A stretch of DNA of 64,000 bases from Acidimicrobiaceae bacterium (GTDB lineage: Bacteria > Actinomycetota > Acidimicrobiia > Acidimicrobiales > RAAP-2). The stretch spans positions 5,536 to 69,535 of the forward strand of contig PKWY01000044.1 in the NCBI GenBank assembly GCA_003132205.1. Reading direction: 5' to 3'. Both the position numbers and the translations under genes were made by a program. Below are positions 48,315-57,742 of this stretch, in pieces. The notes under the pieces were generated by a model. That model searched no databases. It had not been told where the DNA came from and worked only from the letters and a program-made list of their open reading frames with translations. The first letter of the stretch is position 1, and each line of letters starts with the position of its first letter.

Positions 48315-48695
48315 TCAGCCGGCATCGGAAACAAAATAGAGATTTCCATCGGGGTCACTGAAACGCGCGCCGTATCCGCCCCACGGCATGGGTTCAGGTT
48401 CCTGACTGAACACGACGCCAAGGGTGCTCAAGCGTTTGAAGTCGGCCCTGACGTCATCACTTGCCAGGTAGATGTCCGTGTTGATGGGCGCCTCGGGAGT
48501 CGGAGCCGGTCGCCCGTGGATGTGGGCGGGTCCGAGGACGATTCCCGAAGTGTGTCCGGGCGGCGCGACGGCCAAGAAGCGGTAGTCGGCGCTCATCTGG
48601 TTGTCTTGTCGAACCTCCCAACCCAGAACATCCCGGTAGAAACCAAGCGCGACATCCTGATCGCTCACGACGACCACTGTTGCGTAGACGTGCAT
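48315..48695 (-). CDS. VOC/glyoxalase family protein
   Basis: VSDQDVALGFYRDVLGWEVRQD; GGYGARFSDPDGNLYF. Confidence 0.9.
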   Translation of the reverse strand: MHVYATVVVVSDQDVALGFYRDVLGWEVRQDNQMSADYRFLAVAPPGHTSGIVLGPAHIHGRPAPTPEAPINTDIYLASDDVRADFKRLSTLGVVFSQEPEPMPWGGYGARFSDPDGNLYFVSDAG

Positions 48696-48758
48696 AGCCC
48701 TCCCCTCGCTACGAGCCTTGGGACCCAGACGGCGACCATGAGAAGCATCTGCACTGCC

Positions 48759-49127
48759 CTAGTCAGGAATCTCAGTCGTCAGGCAGAATGGGTGGCCTGC
48801 CGGGTCCAGCAGAACAACGAAGCGGTCCGGAGCGGACTGGAATCTCGCCCGAGTCGCGCCCAGGCGGATCGCTTCGGCTTCGGACCCTTCGAGGTCGCCA
48901 ACCGCCAGGTCCAGATGGATCTGCTTGGCGACGTCACCTTCGGGCCACGTTGGTTCCTTGTAGTTTTCGACTCTCACCGTGGAGAGCCATATTCCCTGGA
49001 GTTTTACCGCCGCGAAATCATCGCTGGAGAAGGCAATCTCTCCTCCGAGAAGGCTGGCCCAGAATGTCGCGAGGTCGGCCGGATCGGCGCAGTCAAGGGA
49101 GATTGAGGCAAGTCGAATGTTCGTCAT
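48759..49127 (-). CDS. VOC family protein
   Basis: ISLDCADPADLATFWASLLGGEI; RFVVLLDPAGHPFCL. Confidence 0.88.
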   Translation of the reverse strand: MTNIRLASISLDCADPADLATFWASLLGGEIAFSSDDFAAVKLQGIWLSTVRVENYKEPTWPEGDVAKQIHLDLAVGDLEGSEAEAIRLGATRARFQSAPDRFVVLLDPAGHPFCLTTEIPD

Positions 49128-49223
49128 TTCTTGAACATAGTCCTCGGCATTGCCGCGTTGCCAGAACTGCTCCCGAGGAGATTCGCGCCCCGCCAATGCG
49201 GGCATCCGATGCGAACGAGCCCG

Positions 49224-49838
49224 TCAGCGAAGCTTGAGTTGAAGCCTTGCCCGTACGACCGGCCATTCGGAGTCGAGCACCGAGTACATGGCGGTGTCGC
49301 GGTACATGTCTTCCTCGCCGACGACCATCGAGGGTTGCCAGTGGCGAAGCACCCCCTCGAACGAGGCGTCGATTCGAAGTATCGCCGCCCTTGACCGCTC
49401 GTTTCGGGCATCGCTCTTGAAGTCAACCCTGGTGACCTTCCAGACATCAAATGCCTGCGTCATGAGGAGAAGCTTCGCCTCGGTGTTGACCGGGGAACGC
49501 TGCGCCGACGCGGCCAGCCACGTCCCGCCAATCTCCACCGCGAAAGGCCGAGTCCCGCCGCCTGGCAACCGAAATGTCATGAAACGGGTCACGCCCACCG
49601 CGCGACCGTCGGAGACGTCCACCTGCGCGAAGGGGATAATCAGCCCGGCGTCGCGGTCTGCGAGCAGACCCTCGACGTACTTGTTCATCGAGGCCAGGTC
49701 CTTCGGCACGGGCGTGAATCGATACGTCTGGCGATCTTCATCGGCGGCGCTGGCCAATGCGCTCGCGTGCGAAGTGGCCAACGGCTCCAGACGGAGTCGA
49801 GTCCCTTCCAGGGTTGGGACGTTCAATGGATCAGTCAT
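49224..49838 (-). CDS. GNAT family N-acetyltransferase (RimJ/RimL type)
   Basis: MTDPLNVPTLEGTRLRLEPLATSHASAL; RSPVNTEAKLLLMTQAFDVWKVTRVDFKSDARNERSRAAILRI. Confidence 0.87.
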   Translation of the reverse strand: MTDPLNVPTLEGTRLRLEPLATSHASALASAADEDRQTYRFTPVPKDLASMNKYVEGLLADRDAGLIIPFAQVDVSDGRAVGVTRFMTFRLPGGGTRPFAVEIGGTWLAASAQRSPVNTEAKLLLMTQAFDVWKVTRVDFKSDARNERSRAAILRIDASFEGVLRHWQPSMVVGEEDMYRDTAMYSVLDSEWPVVRARLQLKLR

Positions 49839-49944
49839 TGCATCCAGTCTCACACGCTGACCTGGTCCCGCGGCCATCAACACTGAGCACGAGGCATTCT
49901 CTGGGTTCCCCTCGCGGCCGAGGCTCCATGGCGATGCCACGGGC

Positions 49945-50837
49945 CTAGGTTTCCGACGAGAGCGCCAGCACCCTTTCGAGCGTCCTTGACCCGACGAGGG
50001 CGTAGGGGGGCTGGGGCCATCGACTCCAATCTCGGTGAACATTATCCCGAAGAGGGTGGCCCAACCAAGGGCGCGGGCCACGAGCGAAGGGTCGGTGTGC
50101 TGATACCAACCTAGGAACGTTTGCACGACTTCGGGTGCGAGGAACATCCATGCGCACGCCACGTCCGTCGCCGGGTCCCCCGCGCACAGATCCCCGAAAT
50201 CGATCACGGCGCTGAGTTCGCCCTTATCGATCAGAAGATTCAGGGGATGAAGGTCGCCGTGGATCAAGACCGCCGGTCCCTCCCAGGGACGAGCCCTCAA
50301 CGCAAACTCCCAGACTTCGCGCAAGGCGGATTCCTCGACCGCGCCCTTCAACGAAGCCACCCTCGATTCAAACGTCTCGATTCGCGCGGCGAGCGGCGTG
50401 TCTCGAAACGAATTGGAGGGGGCATCGTCGGGCGCTGGCTGATGCAGCGCGGTCATGAAATTGGCGAGGAGTTCCGCCGTGCCTCGGGGATCTATCAGTT
50501 CCGCCTCGTGCGCCGGGGCGCCGTCAAACCACTTCGTAATCGACCAGGGATGCGGGTAGATGGGACTCTCCCGTCCCACGAGCACCGGCTCGGAGATGGG
50601 GAGCGGAAGCGTCGGGGCGAGCACCGGCAGCCATTTGAGTTCCTTCTCCATCCAGGCCACGGCGACTTCCCGGCGCGGGAGACGGACTACCAACTCGTCG
50701 CTAACTCGTCGCAGCGAATTGTCGAAACCGTCCGCGGCGTGACCAAGTTCCAGCCCCGAGAGATCCGAGAACTGTTCAGCGAGAAGCGCTCGGACCATCA
50801 CTTCATCAACATGAATGTCGGGATAGGGCACGGGCAC
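49945..50837 (-). pseudogene. aminoglycoside phosphotransferase family protein, 3' frameshift
   Basis: AVLIHGDLHPLNLLIDKGELSAVIDFGDLCAGDPATDVA; frame lost at G6 run 50005-50010; proper C-term PPYALVGSRTLERVLALSSET is in another frame. Confidence 0.75.
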
Positions 50838-50888
50838 GTCCCAACGGTAACGGTCGTCGAGAATCCACGCCGGAGGATCCCGGCAGCG

Positions 50889-52076
50889 TCAGGGGTTGAT
50901 CAGCACCGACGAATCGAGGTCCTTCACGTCGGTGATCCCGGTCAGTCCGAGCGTCACCATCATCTCCTCGCGCATGATGTGGAAGATGTCGTCGACGCCC
51001 GTTTCGCCGCGCGCGGCGGCGGCGAACGCCCACGGCCTGCCCACGAGGCACGCCTTGGCGCCCAGCGACAGCGCCTTCACCACGTCGAGGCCGCTCCTCA
51101 CCCCGCCGTCCATCAGGACATCGCATGCATCGCCAACTGCCTTGACGATCTCCGGAAGGGCGCTGATGGTCGAAGGGACATCATCGAGCTGGCGACCACC
51201 GTGATTGGAGACAATGACGGCATCGGCGCCGCGGCTGACCGCCTCTCGGGCGTCGTCGACGTCCAGTATCCCCTTCAACGCGATCTTGCCCTTCCAATGC
51301 GAGCGCAACCACGCAATCTCGTCCCACGTGACGCTCGGATCGAACTGGCTGGCGATCCAGCCTTGGAAGTCAGCGGGCACCTTGGCGAGCGGCAGAAACT
51401 GCTCGAGGTTCCCGAAGGTGAGCGGCTTCCCGCCCAGGGCGACGTCGCGGACCCACCTTGGATGACGGGCGATGTCAAGTCCCCGCCGCAGCCCGCTGAA
51501 CTTCACGGGCGTGCCGCTGATGCCGTTTCGTACGTCACGGTAACGCTGCCCCACGACCGCCAGGTCGACGGTCAAGATCAGCGTCGTGCAACCCGCAGCA
51601 GCCGCCCGCACCATCAGCTCCTCGGCGTAGGAACGGTCCTTCATGACGTACAGCTGAAACCACGGGGGGCTCTTCACCGCCTTCGCGACCTCTTCAATGC
51701 TGCAGATCGAAAGGGTCGACTCGCAGAACGGGACCCCCGCCCGCTGCGCGGCCCTCGCCGCTTGAACCTCGGCGCGTTTCGCAAACATGCCGGCGAACCC
51801 GACGGGGGCGAGAATCAACGGCAAGGCGATTTCCTGTCCGAGCACCGTGGTCGAGAGGTTGCGCACTGAAACGTCGCGCAGAACGCGTTGGCGAAGCTGG
51901 ATTCGACGCAGGTCGTCGCGGTTCGCCTTCATCGATGTTTCGGCGAATGCGCCCCCGTCGATGTAATCGAAGATCTGGCGGGGCAACTTCCTTCGCGCCA
52001 GCTCCCGGTAGTCCTCGACCGAGGCAGGCGCGAGATTGAGGCTTCGATCAGGTCTATTCAAAGGCACGAACCTCAT
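50889..52076 (-). CDS. FMN-dependent alpha-hydroxy-acid oxidizing protein (LldD-like)
   Basis: FDYIDGGAFAETSM; SNHGGRQLD; DGGVRSGLDVVKALSLGAKACLVGRPWAF. Confidence 0.93.
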   Translation of the reverse strand: MRFVPLNRPDRSLNLAPASVEDYRELARRKLPRQIFDYIDGGAFAETSMKANRDDLRRIQLRQRVLRDVSVRNLSTTVLGQEIALPLILAPVGFAGMFAKRAEVQAARAAQRAGVPFCESTLSICSIEEVAKAVKSPPWFQLYVMKDRSYAEELMVRAAAAGCTTLILTVDLAVVGQRYRDVRNGISGTPVKFSGLRRGLDIARHPRWVRDVALGGKPLTFGNLEQFLPLAKVPADFQGWIASQFDPSVTWDEIAWLRSHWKGKIALKGILDVDDAREAVSRGADAVIVSNHGGRQLDDVPSTISALPEIVKAVGDACDVLMDGGVRSGLDVVKALSLGAKACLVGRPWAFAAAARGETGVDDIFHIMREEMMVTLGLTGITDVKDLDSSVLINP

Positions 52077-52148
52077 TATGCACCAAGTCAGAGTTCGAGA
52101 GGCCGGGACCTCCCGGCCGCCACGGCGCTTGAAGCAAAGTGCCGAGGG

Positions 52149-53279
52149 TCAGGACAATGCTTGCGCTAGGTCTCGAATCAGATCGTCCACGTCTTCGATG
52201 CCGACGCTCAAGCGAACGAGGCTCGCCGGCGGTTCGAGTGTCGAACCCGCGGTCGAGGCATGCGTCATGACGGCCGGGAGTTCGATGAGGCTCTCCACGC
52301 CACCGAGGGACTCGGCCAGCGTGAAGACCGACGTCATTTCGCAGACGTTGCGCGCCTTCGCGGCTCCGCCCTTCAGTGTGAAACTGACCATGCCCCCGAA
52401 GTCGCTCATTTGGGAAGCGGCGACCTCGTGACTGGGATGGGTCGCAAGACCCGGGTAGTAGACCCTCTCAACCGCGTCGTGACCCGAAAGGTACTCGGCG
52501 ACGGCTCGCGCGTTCGAGCAGTGACGCTCCATGCGGATGCCGAGGGTCTTCAACCCCCGGATGAGCAGGTAGCAGTCGAGAGGTCCGGGCACGGCCCCGA
52601 TGGCGTACTGGTGGAACTTCAGTTTCGTCGCGAGCTCGTCGCTGTTCGTCGCGACGAATCCTCCGATCACGTCGGAGTGCCCGCCCACGTACTTCGTCGT
52701 CGAGTGAACGACCACGTCCGCGCCGAGGGTGAGGGGTCGCTGCAGGAACGGGGTCGCGAACGTGTTGTCAACCACCAGGAGCGCATCGTGCTCGTGTGCG
52801 ATGGCGGCCAGGTCCTTGATTGAAACCACGTTCAACAAAGGATTGCTCGGCGTCTCGACCCAGAGCATCTTGGTCGACTTGGCGAAGGACGCTCGTACGG
52901 CATCCAGGTCGCTCAGGTCAACGCACGAGATGGTGACACCCCAATCGCCGAAGATCTTGGTGAGCAGCCGGTAGGTACCGCCGTAGGCGTCATTGCCGAG
53001 GATGACGTGGTCACCGGGCGCGAGCGTGCGCAACAACGCGTCCTCGCCGGCGAGTCCCGATGCGAACGCTATTCCATGGCTTGCGCCTTCAAGATCGGCG
53101 AGGCACGTTTCGAGTGCCGCCCTCGTGGGGTTGTCGACCCGCGAATAGTCGCTGAACCTCGGGATCCCGACGCCGTCCTGGGCGTAGGTCGAAGTGAGGT
53201 ACACCGGCGGATTCACCGCGCCGGTTACGGGGTCGGGCTCGGAGCCCACGTGAATCGCACGAGTATTGAATCCGGCCAT
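52149..53279 (-). CDS. cystathionine gamma-lyase/synthase-type PLP enzyme
   Basis: FNTRAIHVGSEPDPVTGAVNPPVYLTSTYAQDGVG; VVHSTTKYVGGHSDVIGG. Confidence 0.93.
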   Translation of the reverse strand: MAGFNTRAIHVGSEPDPVTGAVNPPVYLTSTYAQDGVGIPRFSDYSRVDNPTRAALETCLADLEGASHGIAFASGLAGEDALLRTLAPGDHVILGNDAYGGTYRLLTKIFGDWGVTISCVDLSDLDAVRASFAKSTKMLWVETPSNPLLNVVSIKDLAAIAHEHDALLVVDNTFATPFLQRPLTLGADVVVHSTTKYVGGHSDVIGGFVATNSDELATKLKFHQYAIGAVPGPLDCYLLIRGLKTLGIRMERHCSNARAVAEYLSGHDAVERVYYPGLATHPSHEVAASQMSDFGGMVSFTLKGGAAKARNVCEMTSVFTLAESLGGVESLIELPAVMTHASTAGSTLEPPASLVRLSVGIEDVDDLIRDLAQALS

Positions 53280-54679
53280 TACTTACTCCTCTGTTCCAAG
53301 TAACCGAGCAGGTCGCTGCGCGTAAGCACGCCGACCGGATGACCACCGTCGAGCACGAGCAGGCTGGCGGTGGAACTGAGACGCCGGGTGAGCTCGGTGA
53401 CGCTCATGCCGACTCCGATCATCGGCATTGGAGGATCGGCGACATCCTTCGCGCGCAGATCGAGCACCGCAGCGTCGCGCATGGTCGCCTCGAGAAGTCC
53501 CAGTTCGCTGAGGGATCCCGACACTTCCTTCGCCGCCAGCGGCAACTCGTTGGTGACCGTCACCAGCAACTGGGAGACGTCGTTCTTTCGCATGACCGAA
53601 ATCGCGTCACGCACCAGCACGTCTTCGGTGACGAGCACCAGGTCGGCGAGCCCGTGCGACTGGCGCTTCGCCTTGGCCGCCAAGACGTCGCCGGCGTCCA
53701 TCTCGTTGTGGGGACGCAGGAACCCGTAGTCGGTCATCCAGGTGTCGTTGAAGATCTTGGAAAGATACCCTCGCCCGGAGTCGGGGATCAGCACGACGAT
53801 GACAGCGTCCGCGGGCTGGGCGGACGCAACCTTCAACGCGGCGGCGACCGCGGTCCCTCCGGAGCCACCGATCAGGATTCCCTCGCGCTGAGTGACCAGC
53901 CGGGCCATGGCGAACGCGTCGGCGTCGCTGATGGCGATGACTTCGTCCACGATCGACGGGTCGTAGTTGCCAGGCCAGAAGTCCTCTCCCACGCCTTCAG
54001 TGAGATACGGTCTTCCGGCTCCCCCCGAGTACACCGATCCTTCTGGATCGGCGGCGATGATTTTGATGTCGGAGTTCTTTTCCTTGAGGTATCGCCCGAC
54101 TCCCGTAATCGTTCCCCCGGTCCCCGCGCCGGCGACGAAGTGGGTCACGTGGCCGTTGGTCTGGCGCCAGATCTCAGGACCAGTGCTCTCGTAGTGAGAC
54201 CTCGGATTGTTCGGATTCGAATACTGGTCCGGTCGAAACGAATTCGGCGTCTCTTTGGTCAACCGCTCGGCGGTCGAATAGTACGAGTCGGGGTGTTCGG
54301 GCGCCACGGCGGTCGGGCAGACGACCACTTGGGCCCCGTACGCGCGAAGCACGTCGATCTTCTCCGGAGCCATCTTGTCGCTCATGACGAAAATGCACTT
54401 GTACCCCCGCTGGGCTGCGACTATCGCGAGCCCCACGCCGGTGTTGCCGCTCGTCGGCTCGATGATCGTGGAGCCCGGGCCGAGGAGGCCGTCGCGCTCG
54501 GCGGCTTCAACCATGGTGAGCGCGGGTCGGTCCTTCGAGCTTCCGCCCGGATTCGTTGTTTCCAACTTCGCGATGAGGTCGCTCTTGAGTCCGGCGCCGA
54601 TCTTGCCCAGTCGAACCATCGGGGTGTTGCCAATGAGCTCGAGTGGACTACCAGCCACGTCCATGTCGGGAAAAGGCAT
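53279..54679 (-). CDS. cbs: cystathionine beta-synthase with C-terminal CBS domains
   Basis: LIGNTPMVRLGKIG; NPGGSSKDRPALTMVEAAERDG; TSGNTGVGLAIVAAQRGYKCIFVM; tandem CBS tail. Confidence 0.93.
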   Translation of the reverse strand: MPFPDMDVAGSPLELIGNTPMVRLGKIGAGLKSDLIAKLETTNPGGSSKDRPALTMVEAAERDGLLGPGSTIIEPTSGNTGVGLAIVAAQRGYKCIFVMSDKMAPEKIDVLRAYGAQVVVCPTAVAPEHPDSYYSTAERLTKETPNSFRPDQYSNPNNPRSHYESTGPEIWRQTNGHVTHFVAGAGTGGTITGVGRYLKEKNSDIKIIAADPEGSVYSGGAGRPYLTEGVGEDFWPGNYDPSIVDEVIAISDADAFAMARLVTQREGILIGGSGGTAVAAALKVASAQPADAVIVVLIPDSGRGYLSKIFNDTWMTDYGFLRPHNEMDAGDVLAAKAKRQSHGLADLVLVTEDVLVRDAISVMRKNDVSQLLVTVTNELPLAAKEVSGSLSELGLLEATMRDAAVLDLRAKDVADPPMPMIGVGMSVTELTRRLSSTASLLVLDGGHPVGVLTRSDLLGYLEQRSK

Positions 54680-54849
54680 GCGTCGTCGTTTCTACTAGAT
54701 CAACTCAACTATCGAGAGAGGTCTTGCCCCCTCGCAATAACTCTAAAGGACATGGGTTGCCGCGATCGGGGTCAGGAGTCTCATCCCGGATCTAGCCGTC
54801 AAGAGTTGAATTCTTTCCAATTCGCCGGTCATTCGTGCCAAAATCTGGG

Positions 54850-55404
54850 ATGGACGAGAGTCAAGAGAAGGCGGCCTTGCCGGTCATCGATGTGCGGCGC
54901 GCCGTGGTGGAGGGGTCAGTCGACGTCCCCGCGGTGATCGGTCGAATCAACGCTCTTCTCGAGCAGGCGCGCGAAAAGGATGCCCCGATAATTTTCGTTC
55001 AACACGAAGAGGCCGACGATCCCGCTCTGTCCAATGGGAGCCCCGGATGGCAGCTCGCCGATGGGCTTGATTACCGGCCGACGGACACGGTGGTCGCCAA
55101 GAGGTACCGCGACAGCTTCGCCGACACGACTTTGGAAGAGCTCCTCGAGCAGTCCGGCGCGTCACGCTTGGTGGTGACCGGCTCGCAGTCGGACTACTGC
55201 GTCCAGACGACGGCGCTCTCAGCCCTCCCGCACGGCTACGACGTCACTCTCGTGAGCGACGCCCACACCACGTGCGCGACCGGACCCGGCGACGGCGATA
55301 TCGATGGCGCCTCGGTTATCGAATTCGTGAACGGCCACTTCGCCACCTTGCGCCACCCGGGTCGGCGCGTCGAAGTGAGGGCTGCGTCCGAAATCTCCTT
55401 CTGA
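54850..55404 (+). CDS. isochorismatase-family cysteine hydrolase
   Basis: LPVIDVR..., VVAKRYRDSF, VTGSQSDYCVQTTALSAL (Asp/Lys/Cys triad). Confidence 0.88.
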   Translation: MDESQEKAALPVIDVRRAVVEGSVDVPAVIGRINALLEQAREKDAPIIFVQHEEADDPALSNGSPGWQLADGLDYRPTDTVVAKRYRDSFADTTLEELLEQSGASRLVVTGSQSDYCVQTTALSALPHGYDVTLVSDAHTTCATGPGDGDIDGASVIEFVNGHFATLRHPGRRVEVRAASEISF

Positions 55405-55602
55405 CCGATTCAGCCGCGGACATCAACCCTGCAACACTTCGTGATGAAGGTTCCTTCAGTTTGGACGGCTGGGTGATAGCCAATAACTACTTGCGACGGC
55501 ACCGGTCGTGTCCCCCGCTGACGTGTTCGGACGTCCGCTTGGCGGATGCGCACATTCGGGCGCGTTGGTGTACGTTGAGCGTTATTACACTTTTGGCGTG
55601 TC

Positions 55603-55914
55603 GTGGACCCGATGAAGGACCAAATGGACGAATCTGAGACAACTGCGATCAACTCCTCCGCGTTGAACGACGAGGAGTTGGCGGACCTGGCGCTCGCGGC
55701 CGATCCGAACGAGCCCCTCGACAACGACGCGGTTCCCTGGTATGGAAACTCGAACTTCCATGGGGGCCTGCTGCCCGATTGGTACATGCCGCGGCCGGTC
55801 GCGACGACGCGCGGCCGCGCGACGAAGATCGTCATTGTCTCCATCGTCGCGGCCTTTCTGATCATCGACGCCTTCGGCCTCTGCATCACGTCGGGGTTCC
55901 TCTCCCTCGCGTGA
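55603..55914 (+). CDS. small membrane protein of unknown function
   Basis: acidic N-term, Trp-rich motif PWYGNSNFHGGLLPDWYMP, single TM. Confidence 0.55.
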   Translation: MDPMKDQMDESETTAINSSALNDEELADLALAADPNEPLDNDAVPWYGNSNFHGGLLPDWYMPRPVATTRGRATKIVIVSIVAAFLIIDAFGLCITSGFLSLA

Positions 55915-55969
55915 CCCGGCACGTTCCGCGGCGTCGAGATGTCGCGGAGGTCGCGAACGAGCGAGCGCT

Positions 55970-57424
55970 TCAGGCTTGGAAGTTGGTGAACTGCCAATAG
56001 TCATCGTGGTCGAGGGTGCGCCCCGACCAACGATCGAACCAGTCCACCTTGGTCGTCACCGGGTCCCAGTCGAGGGGACCCGACCACGTCGTTCCCACGT
56101 ACGGCAGCGCCACGTCGAGCACCTGACGCCACGGCAACTCGTCCGGCACCCGCACGCCCTCGCGCGGCGAGCGAAGCAGCCAGTCGATCGCGCCGAGAAT
56201 CGACGCGGCGACCTGCACGGTCGTGGCGCTCTGGTGCGGAGCGGCTTCGCGGGCCTCTTCAATGGTCGTGAGCATCCCGGTCCACCACGACTTGTAGGGG
56301 TGGCCCATCAAGAGCACGCCCAACTCGTCGCTCCCGGCGATGATCTCGTCGCTCATGATCCGCTGGTTCTCGGGATAGTCGTACTGGTTGCCTTCGAGTT
56401 CTACGAAGCTGGCCCACGCCGAGTCGCTCGGGCAATAGGCGTAGTGGACGGTTGGCCGGTACACCGGCACGTCGCCTTCCCATACCGTCAGGTGGTCGCA
56501 GATCGTGAAGGCCTCCCCGTGTCGAATGACCATGCCAATGATCTGACCCGACGGCACGCGCGAGCGGACCAACGTCTTGTGCGCCATCTGGGCGAGGCAG
56601 ATCTGGTTGCGAGGACCGGCACCTTCGTGCGAGTACGCCAGTTCCGGAAGGCGCTTCTCGTGGGTGCCCCATCCCATCTCCGCGGGAGCGACCCCTTCTT
56701 CATAGAACCCGTCGACGCTCCAGGTATTCACGAACTCGCCGGGGAGCTTCGGACGATCGGTGATCTGCGTGTCGCGCTCGGCGACATGGATCACCTTCAC
56801 GTCCAAGAGCTGGGCCAGGACATTGAAGCGCCCATTCTCGAGCGCCTCGACAATGAGCGGGTGGCGTTCGCTCAGCAAGCCATCGCTCAGCACCCGCTGG
56901 GCGATCTCGACCAGCGCCTGCTTCGTGAAATGACTGACCAGACCCGGATTCGCCCCGTGCTCGACCACCGCAGATGGTCCATCGTTGCGGCCCCACTTCG
57001 CGAGTTGGCGGCGAAGCTCCATGTGGCGCCAGTACAGGGTCCTCCCCTGGGGCGACGTGGACGCAGGATCGTGGTACGGATTCCACACTTCCACCGACGT
57101 ATTGAGGTAGCGCACGTTGTGGTCGCGGCACCAGTCGAGCAGCTCGCTCAGGCCGATGTTCCAAGCCAGGTCGATGAGGAGATCACCGTCGCCAAGGAAG
57201 GTCGAGAGCGTCTCCTCGAGGCCCTCCTGTGTTATCTCCAACTGCCGATACTGAACGCCCTTGTCGATGGAAGAAGAGATCCTCTCTCGACTATCACGAC
57301 TCTCGATCACGGTGACCGCAGAGGGATCAAATCCGAATCTTTCCAGGAGGAGGGGTAGCAGGCACTGCGCCACCGAACCGCATCCAAGAATCAGCACTCG
57401 GCCGGGCATGTGGTATTGGGACAA
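55970..57424 (-). CDS. hss: homospermidine synthase (saccharopine-dehydrogenase-like)
   Basis: RVLILGCGSVAQCLLPLLLERFG; DLAWNIGLSELLDWCRDHNVRYLNTSVEVW; VVEHGANPGLVSHFTKQAL. Confidence 0.9.
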   Translation of the reverse strand: MSQYHMPGRVLILGCGSVAQCLLPLLLERFGFDPSAVTVIESRDSRERISSSIDKGVQYRQLEITQEGLEETLSTFLGDGDLLIDLAWNIGLSELLDWCRDHNVRYLNTSVEVWNPYHDPASTSPQGRTLYWRHMELRRQLAKWGRNDGPSAVVEHGANPGLVSHFTKQALVEIAQRVLSDGLLSERHPLIVEALENGRFNVLAQLLDVKVIHVAERDTQITDRPKLPGEFVNTWSVDGFYEEGVAPAEMGWGTHEKRLPELAYSHEGAGPRNQICLAQMAHKTLVRSRVPSGQIIGMVIRHGEAFTICDHLTVWEGDVPVYRPTVHYAYCPSDSAWASFVELEGNQYDYPENQRIMSDEIIAGSDELGVLLMGHPYKSWWTGMLTTIEEAREAAPHQSATTVQVAASILGAIDWLLRSPREGVRVPDELPWRQVLDVALPYVGTTWSGPLDWDPVTTKVDWFDRWSGRTLDHDDYWQFTNFQA

Positions 57425-57652
57425 TTAGATCTCCTCGAGGATTGCTTGGTCGAAACGAATTCCGCCTGTCAATCCTAATGAATTACGAGGAGACGCAACT
57501 GAGCGGTTCACTCGATGCAGAAACGGGCCGGCGCCTCCACGTCATACGGCGGCCTGACGCGCGCGGCGAATGACCGGCGCGGATTCGCTCACCGCTTGCC
57601 GTTGTCGGCCCGTCACCACTTCAACCTGCTCGAAAGAGGAATCTGGAGAGCG

Positions 57653-57701
57653 CAACGCCTCATCCTCGGCGACGGTCATCGTCACGAAGGATGAGGCGTT
57701 G
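57653..57701. terminator. perfect 14-bp inverted repeat with 21-nt loop downstream of FABP-like gene
   Basis: CAACGCCTCATCCT ... AGGATGAGGCGTTG. Confidence 0.45.
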
Positions 57702-57742
57702 AGTCCCGGTGCACTTGGCCGCTAGACCAGGTTCAGTGTCGT

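Noticed and set aside
50121-51869. 582-aa + ORF
   Set aside because: Antisense shadow of APH and LldD-like genes.
53339-54937. 532-aa + ORF
   Set aside because: Antisense shadow of cbs.
55976-57358. 460-aa + ORF
   Set aside because: Antisense shadow of homospermidine synthase.
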